DNA of 64,000 nucleotides from Gonatopus flavifemur. Taxonomy: Eukaryota > Arthropoda > Insecta > Hymenoptera > Dryinidae. The stretch lies in assembly GCA_018340375.1 (NCBI GenBank), contig JAFFJZ010000002.1, forward strand, positions 49,186,001 to 49,250,000, written 5' to 3'. The position numbers were made by a program, and so were the translations under genes. The notes beneath the pieces are model-generated. The model searched no databases and was not told the origin of the DNA. It saw only the letters and a program-made list of their open reading frames with translations. Positions 50,161-60,799 of this stretch are shown here, in pieces (within the stretch, counting starts at the first letter, position 1; each line of letters begins with the position of its first letter).

Positions 50161-50381
50161 CACAGAAAAAACTTTGCGGAGGCAGCAAATCCACGTATAA
50201 AACATCGGAGAGCAATTTTTTTCACTAGCTCAGCCACAAATATGTTGCCACAACCAGGTGGACTGCTGAGAGAGCAAAACAATTTACTAAAATAACGACT
50301 TTTTCGCTGAAACAGTGAAAAAAGTTTACTACCCTACATATAATACCTCAATTTTCTGCGTCAACAAATTTTCCCTCCTAT
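50161..50381. mobile_element. Diverged copy of the 57,021 element family
   Basis: Left end CACAGAAAAAACTTTG after TA; includes TATAATACCTCAATTTTCTG as in the family. Right end decayed. Confidence 0.6.
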
Positions 50382-50542
50382 TAATGCAGTTATGTGAAAT
50401 TACTTACAATGTCCTTCCGTAGAGCGGCACTGGAATTAGTTGAAAAATTATCTTTTTGAGTTTTTGCCTTCTGAACAGAACTCTGTAATGCATGAGAAGA
50501 AAATCGAACCTCAGATACACGAATTATTGTTTTGAAAACATG

Positions 50543-50771
50543 CACGGAAAAAAAGTATGGCTATTATAACGATCTGAAGTATGGTTAAGAAGAGATAGCT
50601 GTAGTGACAATACTGTATCGCTACGTTAACGATACAGATGGATATGCTGGTGATCTATATCGTTCCTCGGATGATTTGTATGGTCATAGCAACGATACTG
50701 ACACCACTAAACTTTGGATAGTCATCACAACTATCCAGTATCGTTATGACAGCGAGATTTCTTTCTCCGTG
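50543..50771. mobile_element. CAC-type palindromic element, TG duplication
   Basis: Ends CACGGAAAAAAAGTATGG / TTTCTTTCTCCGTG, flanked by TG. Iterations of AACGATACTG/CAGTATCGTT. Confidence 0.8.
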
Positions 50772-51139
50772 TGGGTTCGTTCATTTAATTCAAGTAGTAG
50801 TACTATTGGAACGCGTAACAATTCCTCACTTTTTATTCATGCTGTTCGAGTCAGAATTTTTTTTGGTCAATTTTTACATGACCCTTTTTTTCGGGGATCT
50901 AAAATTTCAGATCAAACACTTTAAAGATATTTTTCGTCGCATAAAGGTCTGAATGGAACTTAAAAAATTACCTTCATGCATGATTTTCTGTTTCAAACAA
51001 GATCTTTCAATAACTATGCAACCTATCATTGATCCATCCTATTACAATCATCATACTGTGCTCTCGTACTTTTCCAATCCGTACATATATACTACTGTGT
51101 CCAAAAAATAAGGTGACACTCTCTCTCTCTCTCTCTCTT

Positions 51140-52290
51140 CGATTCGGCTTGGATCTCCTCTATCGACTCAAAACGGTGTTCTCGGAGCGGTCTTCTGAGT
51201 TTGTTGAATAGCTAGAAGTCGCATGGCACCGAATCAGGTAAATACGGTGGTTATGGAATGATATGGGTCGCGGTTTTTGGGAAATAATTACGAAGAATCA
51301 ATACAGCGTGACCCGGTGCATTGTCGTGGTACAAAGACCAAGAGTTGTCTCGCCACAATTCCGTTATCTTTAGGCGAACCCAGATAACATGTAAGCTTGT
51401 CATAAGCTTGCCAGACTTGTCATTCGATTGTTTTTGACTTGTTATTAACAACCTTGTCAGTGTGAGGCTGCTACAACTCTGCTGCAAGGGTTTTGTAAGC
51501 TTGTACCATTGTCGTGTGTCAACTAGGAGGCTTATGTCAACCTTGTCACAAGCTTGCCTGACAACATTGCAACAAGGTTAAATTGCTATCTGGGGAATAG
51601 CTTCACGTAAACGACGCATAACGCTCAAATAATATCCTTTGTTGACAGTTTAACCCGGAAGGCACTCAAAATGCACAAAACCACGGTAATCCAAGAAAAC
51701 AGTCAACATAACCTTGATTTTTGAGCGACTTTAGCGCGTTTTTTTTTGGTTTTGCCTCACCTTTAGCGCGATATTCACTCGATTGATCGGTTGCTTCCGG
51801 GTCGTAAGCATAAATCCGCGTCTCATCTTCCGTGATAATGCGTTTCATCTTGTTTTGATAGTCAGAAAGCATTGTTTTACACACTTCAACGCGACGATGT
51901 TTTTCCAAGAAATTCAGTGTTTTCGATACCAATCGGGATTTGACGCGTCTGAAGCCCAAAACATCCTTCAAAATGGTATTGACTAAACCTTTTGAAATGC
52001 CAACATCATCAGTAAGATCCTTGATTGTTAATCGACGATTGACAAGCACCAAATCTCCGAATTTTTGCACATGGACTTTGTCAGTTGAAGTTGATGGTCG
52101 ACCGGGACGCTTTTCGTCTTCGATACGTTCTCGACCTTCTTAGAACTGTACATACCATTTGTAAACATTTTTTTTTCGACATAGCCTCATCACCAAAGGC
52201 CTTCTGCACCATCCTCAACGAATCAGCATCAGAAAATTCATTCCGCAAACAAAATTTAATACAAATTCTTTACTTAACAAATGCAGACAT
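51140..52290 (-). pseudogene. Mariner transposase pseudogene
   Basis: The encoded protein was a cut-and-paste transposase of the Tc1/mariner superfamily. From the ATG at 52,290 it shows a helix-turn-helix region (LRMVQKAFGDEAMSKK), then GRPSTST, VNRRLTIKDLTDDVGISKG, the first catalytic Asp in IITEDETRIYAYD, YHDNAPGH with the second and a PCDF with the third (DD34D type). Broken by an in-frame TAA at codon 7, a shift in an A-run near 52,172, a stop just before EGRERIEDEK, a 216-bp element inserted at 51,379-51,595, a stop after THIIP, and a truncated C-terminus. It cannot be functional. Confidence 0.9.
51379..51595. mobile_element. CCC-type element inserted in the mariner transposase
   Basis: Ends CCCAGATAACATG / AATTGCTATCTGGG(G). 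The mariner reading frame gives the original site (Arg-Glu-Ala-Ile-Arg-Leu): the duplication is AA or GAA depending on the boundary base. Interior iterates ACAAGCTTGTCA. Confidence 0.88.
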
Positions 52291-52385
52291 TGTAAAAACC
52301 GAACAATTCACTCACTTCAGCAGCTTACAAAACGAAGCATATCTCAAACACTAATGAATATTCCTATAAGACCCTTGACACGGAT

Positions 52386-53404
52386 CCCTGGTAAAGAAAT
52401 CTCTGTGAATCTCTCTGAAAATTTCACGTTTCAGAGAGATTCAGAAAGAATCAGAGGAATTCAGAGCAATTCAGCGTGGTTCAGAGGATTTCAGAGACTA
52501 GTGGATTGAGAGAACTTGTGCTTTGAATTTTTCAGAAGGATTCAGAAAAGTTCAGATGAACTCAGAGAGATGCAGGGAAATTCTGGGAAATTCAGAGAGG
52601 GACAAATTCAGTAAAATTCTCGGTCCTGCATTTCAGAGGCATTCAAGAAGTGTCTGACACAGTTTCAGAGATAGATGAATTCAGAAAGATTGTGCGTAGA
52701 ACTTTTCAGAAATATTCAGAGGAATTTAGAAAGATTCAGAGTAATTCAGAGAGGAATTAATTCAGCTAAATTTTTGGTTCAGGCTTCCAGAGGTATTCAG
52801 GGAGTGTCAGAGACTCACAGAGACAGGTGAATTAAGAAAAATTGTGCGTGGGATTTTTCAGAAAGATTCAGAGAGATTGAGCGGAATTCTGAGAGATGCG
52901 GGGGAAGTCTGGGAAATTCAGACAGGAATAAATTCAGTAAAATTTTTGGTTCAGGATTTCAGAAGTATTCAGGGAATGTCAGAGACTCACAGAGACAGGT
53001 GAATTAGGGAACATATGTGCGTAGAGCTTTTCAGGAATATCCAGAAGAATTTGGAGAGGTTCAGCGTAATTCAGAGAGTTTCAGAGGAATTCAGAGAAAT
53101 TCAGAGGAATCCAGAGGAAGCTTTGAAATCTGAATACATTAGATTCCGGGAGATTTAGAGAAATTTAGAGATATTCAGGTAAATTCAGAGGGAGCTTTGA
53201 AATTTAAATATATAAAATTCTGAGGGATAAAACTCAGTGATATGCGGAAAGATTCAGAGAAAGTTGAAGAATTCAGAACGTATCACTATCGGAAAAGTCT
53301 CTAACTTCCTCTGAATCACTCTGGAATTACTCTGAATCTCTCTGAAATTTGTCCCAAAATATAGAGAGATTCAGAGAAATTCAGAGAGATTTTTTTTACC
53401 AGGG
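52386..53404 (-). mobile_element. 1.0-kb CCC-type element with internal tandem units, copy 2, AT duplication
   Basis: Ends CCCTGGTAAAGAAAT / TTTTTTTTACCAGGG, flanked by AT. In inverted orientation it matches 29,579-30,704 throughout, including GGATTTCAGAGACTAGTGG and the tandem units. Confidence 0.9.
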
Positions 53405-54370
53405 ATATCAAAGACAGTCTCACTAACCTAAAAATAAGAGTATTTCCCCAAGTACATTTGCGCACAGAGTTTAAATTCAAATGTCACTTTACTTTTGGAA
53501 CACAATAGTAGTCTAATGAGGATTTGTTTCCAAACTTATAAGACTAATTTTATGATCAGTTACTCGTGTGATTGCGTGTTTCGCTTCTATATCGCGCTTC
53601 ATAATTATGTGAGTATCAACAACTGCTGCAGTATGAAGAACCAACATCCTGCTTGAACCCGAGATTCCCATTATGGAGATTGTTGTAGAAATTTCACGAA
53701 CTTATGCAATTTATTTATATTTGATGAGTGATTAATGATTGATGATACTGAAATTCGCTCCTTGACGTTATGATCCAATAAAGAAAAATTAAAGCGTAAG
53801 AAGGCAAAAAACAAAAAAACTAAACATGAAGTTGAACGATTAATTTTCATGCCTCAATTTGAATATGATTCGAATACCTAGTTTGTTAGTGAACTCCCGT
53901 TCAATATAAGTAGGCATTTAAAAATTCAGTCGAACCAACGATTATGAAATATTTCCCACGTAATTTGAAGAACATTGTCAGGATAGTAAATTGATCGAGT
54001 TTCTTCTTTACAGACTTGTGGTATCCTTTTCCATTATTTAATCATTTTTAACGTTATTTACAAAAATTATCGAATAATTCAACGATCTGGTGTGATAATA
54101 TAGTATTTTACATGTCAAGGGAAATATTTTGTTGATTTTCTCCACCCTATGGAATATTTGATCGCGTGAGCCGTTGATTGCTCTAAGTATTCAAGTTGAT
54201 ATATTTAAATACAAGCAACGAGTATATTCTTCAACATAACCTTGATTAGGCATTTTGAAGAATGATTTTATACGATTGAAGATGCTTATTTGTATTCAAA
54301 ATTTAGCAGATAGCAGATAGATTGAATGAGGAACTTGTTGGGATCAGTTTTTCACATAAGCGTCTAAGAA
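53405..54370. other. AT-rich sequence, nothing recognised
   Basis: No ORF, palindrome or RNA gene that I can support. Confidence 0.4.
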
Positions 54371-54690
54371 TTGTGTACATCCAACACTGTTGAAGAACAG
54401 TCTTGCATTAATTGGAAATTCTTTATAAAATGTTTCATGTCGTTATTGAATTTAATAAAAGTTTGTGAATTTGATATCAGTGATGAAATTCCACTCATTG
54501 AAATGAAACAACTATTCATTAGATTCCACAAATGGGTCTTCAAAATTGAGAAGAAAATCTTGAGGATTAGGAATAATTATTCCATTGTATTCAATATCAT
54601 ATTATGGAATTAAATAAATTGTTCATGTAAAAAACTTCATAAAATTATAATGAAGTTTGAAGAATAAGTGAAGGACATGTCATGCACGGC
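54371..54690 (+). repeat. Dispersed repeat family, copy 3
   Basis: Resembles 48,390-48,830 through TTGAAATGAAACAACTATTC and an ATTCAATAT...AAATTGTTCATG tail. An 80-codon ORF at 54,371-54,613 lies in it; the other copies do not preserve it, so it is probably not a gene. Confidence 0.4.
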
Positions 54691-55049
54691 ACTGTAAAAA
54701 ATATGTGAAGTTTTTTCTCGATTCAGTGGTGGTTTCTATCCCCTGATCGTGAGGAGATTGGTTTTTATAAAAAATGCGCAATATTTCCTCCATTTTGAGG
54801 AACTATTCCGTTCTTTGGGTGTTGAATCCTCAAAAAAGTGAGAGAGAACTCTATGAAATCAGGGTGAAAAGTTCATTCCCCTATTCATAGTAAAACTTGG
54901 CTGCCACCAGATATTGGAGAAAAATTGAGGCAGTGTTTCCACACTGTAGCGTATGACTCGATTTTGTTCGTGATTTGATACAAATTCTAGGCGATACTCA
55001 AGGCAGATTTCAAGACAGCAAAAATCCTCGATGTGAGGACTTTTCTGTC

Positions 55050-55258
55050 ATTTAGGAAAAAATTCTTTCTGAGGCTAGCCTCCCATGGACCGGAATTCGT
55101 TCCGGCGGAAAGACTGTGAACCAGTTGCTTTTAAAATTTGTTTTAGAGCGTTTTATGAGAAATTCAGAAAAGATTGTACATTGGTGCAATTTTTATTCCG
55201 TCTGAACGTATCCCGGTCCATGGGAGGCCAGCCTGAGGGAATTTCTTTCCAAATGAAG
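55050..55258. mobile_element. Palindromic element
   Basis: CTGAGGCTAGCCTCCCATGG on the left matches the complement of GGTCCATGGGAGGCCAGCCT on the right; the hinge is near 55,150. Ends not resolved. Confidence 0.6.
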
Positions 55259-55901
55259 AAAAACTTCCTCAGAATATAGGGGAAATGAATTTACTTCTTA
55301 TGGTGGATTTCCCTGGTGAAAATGTGATGTACGTTCGCGTGAGGGAGTGTAATTTAACATTCCAAAAAGCACAAAACTCCCCTCGGTGTACATTCGCGTT
55401 CAATTTTCGTAAGATTTCGTTGTATCGTTATAACTTTATTTTCACCAGGGTTTCGCTGCTATCAAATTGGGAGAGAATTTCATACTTACTTTTTACAGTA
55501 AAGCTCAGGAAATTTCTCAATAATGCCGAAGCATTGGTGCAAAGAATGATAGAATGAAATGCCACATGCTGGATTAGATGTGGCTACAAACTTGGATATC
55601 AGAAATCAAAAGAATTATTCACATTCAGGGGAGTCTTTATTTTCCCGCAATGAACGGGATTCTTTTTGCTCGTATCTAAATGGTTTAGATGATGCATGCT
55701 ACGTTTATATCTCTATTATTAGGATGAACATCGCTTCCCTTGCATTCTTGCAGCTTCATAACGCTCCTTGTGCTCGTCATTTATTATTTTAAATGATGCT
55801 TGCTGTGCTCACATTTTCAAAGACTTGCCGCTCGCGTTTTTCCGATCTTAATAGTTCACGAAAATTGTTTCGCATTCAATGATAAATTACTGGTCAATAT
55901 A

Positions 55902-56640
55902 GACGGACAAAAACAACATTTAAAAAATTACTGCATTTCTATGTTGAATTGGCAAGATAAGTGAAGATACCCCTGTTATTGTCAAACAGCGTAGTAAAAA
56001 TATATGATTCACCAACCATTCTTCAATATGAACTTTCAATTTCACACACTGTTAGAAATTTTTGCATTAATTTTAATGTTTTTGTGCATTAATTTAGTTG
56101 CATACACATTTCACATTAAATTAAATGCAAAGTATAACATAACATATAGTCATTTCATGTTTTTGTACATTGAATGTAATTTAAAATTTGCATAAATCTG
56201 AATTCATGTACCTGATTGAAAGAAACTTCCAAATATTTCTGACAGCGCACTTGATTAAGCACACATTTCTACACTGAGAGAAAACATTTCCGGGAACAAT
56301 GAAATATTTAGTAGAATAGTCGCCATAAAATACTTAATTGATTTGAATAAACTTCCATTGATTCGATTAAATATTCATTCGATCAAACAAATATTTAATA
56401 TGCTATGAAATATTTCATCAATTGAAACAGTTATTTAATTGAGTCAATGAAAGTTCATTCAAATCAATTAAGTATTTTATGGCGACTATTCAACTAAACG
56501 TTTTATTGTTCCCGGAAATTTTTTCTCTCAGTGTACCACACTGTCTAATAATAACAGTGGTATTTTCACCTATCTTACTAATTTAGTAGAAATGTGGAAA
56601 TTTTTGAAATCTTCCTATCTCATTGTGCGGAAAAGAGTTC
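55902..56640. mobile_element. Old CAC-type palindrome interrupted by a younger element
   Basis: GGCAAGATAAGTGAAGATAC near 55,950 matches the complement of GTATTTTCACCTATCTTACT near 56,570, as in the 34,638 family. Ends decayed. A CAC-type element sits next to the right arm. Confidence 0.5.
56272..56533. mobile_element. CAC-type near-perfect palindrome, TA duplication
   Basis: Ends CACTGAGAGAAAACATTTCC / complement, TA on both sides. Arms carry AATCAATTAAGTATTTTATG. Confidence 0.85.
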
Positions 56641-57020
56641 CAGCTGCTCGATGCATATTAATATTTATGAATATCGTTTATCTTATAAAGATTGACATGT
56701 TGACATAACTTCATAATTGATTCTCCTTGTATGCACCCAACACACTGTGAATTCAATTGTTTTACTCTGATTCAATTAAAGTATTGACTCTTTATGAAAC
56801 ACTTAAAAGTGTGTAAATATTAGAGTGTTTCATTTTCACACAATATTTTTCTTCTGTTTTCATTCTGAAAATCTGATAATTTATAGACAAAAGAACATCC
56901 CCGCCAGAAAGAAAATGATTAATGAATCAGAGGCTTAGCTCTTACAACAATTCAATTTCCTATTTGAATAATACAGAAAAATTTTTTTTTCATTCCAACT
57001 GAATTTTTGAAGAAGAATTA

Positions 57021-57271
57021 CACGGAGAAAAAGGAATTCGCTGTGGCAGCAAAAAATGTTTGCTATCCCAGCAAAATTTGTTTGCTGTTCTGTATATAAT
57101 ACTGAAAATTTGCTGGCGGAGCAAACATTTCTTCCTGCCACAGCTAAAAAATTGCTGTCATAGCTAACACGATTGCAGTTATAGCAAATTTTCAGCTAGG
57201 TCAGGAAAAAATTTTGCTATTCTGTATATAATACCTCGATTTGTTGCGCCAGCAAATTTTTTCTCTCCGTG
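57021..57271. mobile_element. CAC-type element of GCAGCAAA repeats, TA duplication
   Basis: Ends CACGGAGAAAAAGGAATTC / AAATTTTTTCTCTCCGTG, flanked by TA. Iterations of CAGCAAA/TTTGCTG. Close relative of 58,620-58,941. Confidence 0.85.
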
Positions 57272-57389
57272 TAGTATGAGGCTTCTTCTTCTAAATTTTT
57301 AGGAGCTAGAGCTGTAGGGCCAATAGTTTTGGAGTTACAGAGGTTGAAAGGTGAACTTTAATGGAAATTGACATCAACCTCATCAGAAA

Positions 57390-57553
57390 TTCACAACAGG
57401 CGCAGTACTGGTCAAAACTTGCAGGGTACTATTATTCGCGAAGAGTACAGTGTCTGTACTGGATCAGTACCTGACCGACATCAAACTAGCAGTACTGTTT
57501 ATAAGTACAGGCGTAGTGCTGTATTCCTATGTATCCCGTGGTAATCCTGTATA
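57390..57553. repeat. GTACTG-rich older repeat
   Basis: CAGTACTG and its variants recur here and again at 57,963-57,997 and 58,321-58,330, on both sides of three inserted palindromes. This looks like one older element broken by later insertions. Confidence 0.4.
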
Positions 57554-57788
57554 CACGCAGAAAACAGATATGTTGAAAAGTCCCATAATTTATTGAGGAT
57601 CAGCGCCAGTCTTTGACAAATAGAGTTTTCACTTGAATTTACGTTTAAAAAGTCCCATAATTAGACGTATTTCTACAAGAAATTATGGTACTTTTGAAGC
57701 TATATTCAGATAAATAATTTCATTCATCACAGACTGGCGCTGATCCTCAATAAATTATGGAAATTTTTAAAATATATTTTTCTGCGTG
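57554..57788. mobile_element. CAC-type palindromic element
   Basis: Ends CACGCAGAAAACAGATAT / ATATATTTTTCTGCGTG; arms carry TTGAGGATCAGCGCCAGTC. Flanks TA and TT. Confidence 0.75.
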
Positions 57789-57814
57789 TTTGTTAACCAA
57801 GTGTTGGAGACCCT

Positions 57815-57961
57815 CCGAGTGGAAAAACGATAGATCAGGAAATTTGCTCCACTTTGAGGGGCAAAAGGGGAGCTGTATCCTCCTCCTTTGCTGTTCAACG
57901 TGGCAGAAATTTCCTGATCTTCCATATGTAGGGGGAAAGAAGGAATCATTTTTCGACTGGG
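57815..57961. mobile_element. Short inverted-repeat element
   Basis: Ends CCGAGTGGAAAAACGAT and CCCAGTCGAAAAATGAT (complement); inner GATCAGGAAATTT pairs with AAATTTCCTGATC. Confidence 0.55.
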
Positions 57962-57999
57962 GCCAATACTGGTGAATACTGGCACTGTACTGTACATTA

Positions 58000-58319
58000 G
58001 GATGGTTCTTATTTTATATATAAAAAGTGTTTTTTTATTCTTTTGTTGTCAACAAACAAGTTTTCTGTACGGCCGACCCTCTAATTTTGTTCTACATCAT
58101 GAAGGAGTGCTACAATATTTTTTACATAATTTTCAAAAGAGATTTGGGGGGCCCTCACGGCGTTTTAAACAGGCATTCTCTTTTGAAAATTATGTAAAAA
58201 ATATTGTAGCACTCCTTCATGATGTAGAACAAAATTGGAGGGTCGGCCGTACAGAAAACTTGTTTGTTGACAACAAAAGAATCAAAAAACACTTTTCATA
58301 TATAAAATAAAAACCACCC
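58000..58319. mobile_element. Recent fold-back element with nearly identical arms, TA duplication
   Basis: Arms of about 148 bp differ at only a few positions; ends GGATGGTTCTTATTTTATA and GGGTGGTTTTTATTTTATA (complement), TA on both sides, spacer of about 20 bp. A 112-codon ORF across it is a shadow of the palindrome. Confidence 0.9.
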
Positions 58320-58619
58320 TACAGTACATGTTGTCAACATCGCAATAATTCGAATTTTTCGAATAGAGAAATCCCCTGTAATTTGGAATTCATCGATCCC
58401 ACACAAAGAATTCAATTTTAATACACATTTTAAGGCTCTCAAATTTGTAATTTTTTCAAACTACTCATTTTAAGGCAGCAATTAAATGTAAATAAGTATA
58501 ACGAGCTCTATTTGAATTATTGAAATTCCAGCGAAGCGAGCCCTCTTCTTTTTACAACAATGTCAAATTGTTTGACTGTCAATCATTTTTATCACATCTC
58601 ATATCAAACTTTATAATTA

Positions 58620-58941
58620 CATGGACAAAAAGGAATTCGCTGTGGCAGCGAAATCTACTTTTGCTGGGTTCCTTTTGCCAGAGCAGCAAATTTTTTGCTG
58701 TGACAGCAAACTATTTGCTGTTCCAGCAATCTTGTTAGCTGCGACAGCGAACTTTCAGCTGTGGCAGCAAAAAATGTTTGCTATCCCAGCAAAATTTGTT
58801 TGCTATTCTGTATATAATACTGAAAATTTGCTGGTGGAGCAAACATTTTTTGCTGCCACAGCTAAAAAATTGCTGTCGTAGCTAACACGATTGCGGTTAT
58901 AGCAAATTTTTAGCTAGGTCAGCAAATTTTTTCTCTCCGTG
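58620..58941. mobile_element. CAC-type element of GCAGCAAA repeats, second copy, TA duplication
   Basis: Starts CATGGACAAAAAGGAATTC (two changes from the 57,021 copy), ends TTTTCTCTCCGTG, flanked by TA. The right two thirds are nearly identical to 57,021-57,271. Confidence 0.85.
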
Positions 58942-59280
58942 TATAAATGCAGTCTAGAGCGCGAGATGTACATCCCGCCATTTCTATCACCTAATACATT
59001 TAATTTTATTCTTCAAAATTTTGGGTTGAAATTGTTTGTTTAGTCGGTTTGGTAGACATTTGTTCAAAATATTTGAAATTCAATTATCTGCGTATGACGA
59101 ATACACAAAATTAATGTATAGATAGTTGATAAGATAATTAGAAGGAGATAATTGAATATGAATACACAACTTGACAGCTATAGATGGGATTGCGAATATA
59201 AAAGTGCATAGAATGAGATATCAAGAATTCTTTCAGTGAATTTCAAAGGAAGATATTCATAGGCGATTTACAAAAATGTA

Positions 59281-59489
59281 CACTGAAAAAGAAATTTCTT
59301 CCAACCAAATAAATAGTTTATTTGTCCTCTCCCCTTAGGATTCATGAAATATCTCATCGAATCGAATAATGGAATGCTTGCCCCAAATAAATTGGTCTTC
59401 TAAATAAATAATTTATCCGCCACAAGTAATCAGTTTTTGCATCTAATTGAATTTTATGGAGAGAGGACAAATAAATATTTTTTCCAGTG
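59281..59489. mobile_element. CAC-type palindromic element
   Basis: Ends CACTGAAAAAGAAATTTCTT / AATATTTTTTCCAGTG; arms carry AAATAATTTATT. Preceded by TA and followed by TGTA. Confidence 0.65.
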
Positions 59490-60557
59490 TGTAATATTTA
59501 GAATTAATTCACACCAAGCACATTTACAACTTCAATTTCAGATTAAATTTTGTCAACTGAACATCATTCCTAGGGGAGTAAATAAGGAAGATCTACGAGT
59601 ATAGCATGTTGATAAGTGAGAATTGAAAGTAGTATTGAAATGAGAACTAAGGTGTAAATTTCATAGGTAGAATGAAGAATAGTTGTATGCATTATTCCAA
59701 TCATCCCACTTTGAATAGAGTTGATCAAATATTCTCATATGAATAGTACCTATCAGAAATAGCAAAAAAAAAGATTCTGTCACTTCTGTCTTCTGATTCT
59801 CAATAACAGTTCATATATATCCTTCATTTCAGAAAATAATAATCTCAAATATTTCTATTCATGATTTTCATCATAAAATTTCATTTCTGAATTCCAGGAT
59901 GATTCTTATCTTCACACATTGGAATGGCTTTCAGATTGTTATTAAATTCCATACACATACATGAAAATTGATAACACGTTTACTATTTATCTACAAGCGC
60001 GATATCATCACTCTCCTCGTATTTTCTACCGGCGTAGAGGTTGTATTTTCCATTTTTCAAAGAATCGAAGCGATTCCAAACTGTAACATAGCCTCACCGC
60101 TATTTTGATACAAATATTACTTCTCCAGCATATGTCTTTCAAATTGAACACGTGAATCACAGTCTACGAATTTATATGTTCTATTTGCTCAAATAACGAA
60201 TATACATTACATTCAAATATTGTCCACCGATTTACATACAAACGTAATACGTCCACTTTTCATCTTTTTCCTCGTTTCCCTTTGTTCTTCCAATATTCCA
60301 TCCGAATGTCTCGAAAGGAAGAAGAAAAAACAAGTTCCCACTTATTAGATTCGTATGTTTATGTAGTTCGAATTCATATCTTGTCATTGAACCTCACTAT
60401 AGTATTTCAAACACGACACGAGTGTGATGCTTCAAAGAGGAGTGAACTCGAAGTAAACGATTTACATTTGAGAATTTGCATATAGTGGAAGGACATGAGT
60501 AAGGACGATGTAATTCATAAATCTCACTCGCTTTTTTACAGAATCACGTGGTCATAC
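59490..60557. other. AT-rich sequence, nothing recognised
   Basis: Short ORFs only. No palindromic element or RNA gene located. Confidence 0.4.
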
Positions 60558-60718
60558 CTTCAAAAAGTAAGTATTGTCGGTCATAATAAACACTGTACTG
60601 ATAATCAGATACTCCTCACGCGATGCATCATATGGTTGGTTCACTTAGTAGGAGGTCTGACCCGATCGCGGGTCCTGTGCACGACTAACTCTTCCCTGTC
60701 AGATTCCGCGGTTATATA
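60558..60718 (-). promoter_or_regulatory. Candidate TATA/initiator promoter and 5' exon on the minus strand
   Basis: TATATAA at 60,718-60,712 lies about 32 nt before the A of TTAGTC (60,686), the normal TATA-to-start spacing, and AGAC follows near +29 like a downstream promoter element. A GAAG|GTATGA donor at 60,558 would close a 129-nt non-coding first exon. The region is GC-richer than its flanks. It could serve the SLC12 gene, which lacks a visible first exon, or another minus-strand gene. Confidence 0.3.
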
Positions 60719-60799
60719 CAAACTGAAATACAAACCGCTCGTCGACAGGTGTTTTACTCTATGCCGTGTGAATGTATGCGCAATGGAAAATCGTTTCGA

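Larger units (their letters stand above)
51095..52290 (-). mobile_element. Degenerate mariner transposon
   Basis: Contains a mariner transposase pseudogene and, at the left edge, a terminal-repeat candidate ACTGTGTCCAAAAAATAAGG preceded by TA. No matching repeat was found beyond the transposase start, so one end seems lost. A CT microsatellite at 51,118-51,138 abuts the truncated 3' part of the coding region. Confidence 0.75.

Noticed and set aside
57972..58310. 112-codon plus-strand ORF
   Set aside because: Runs across both arms of a fold-back element and reads its own mirror.
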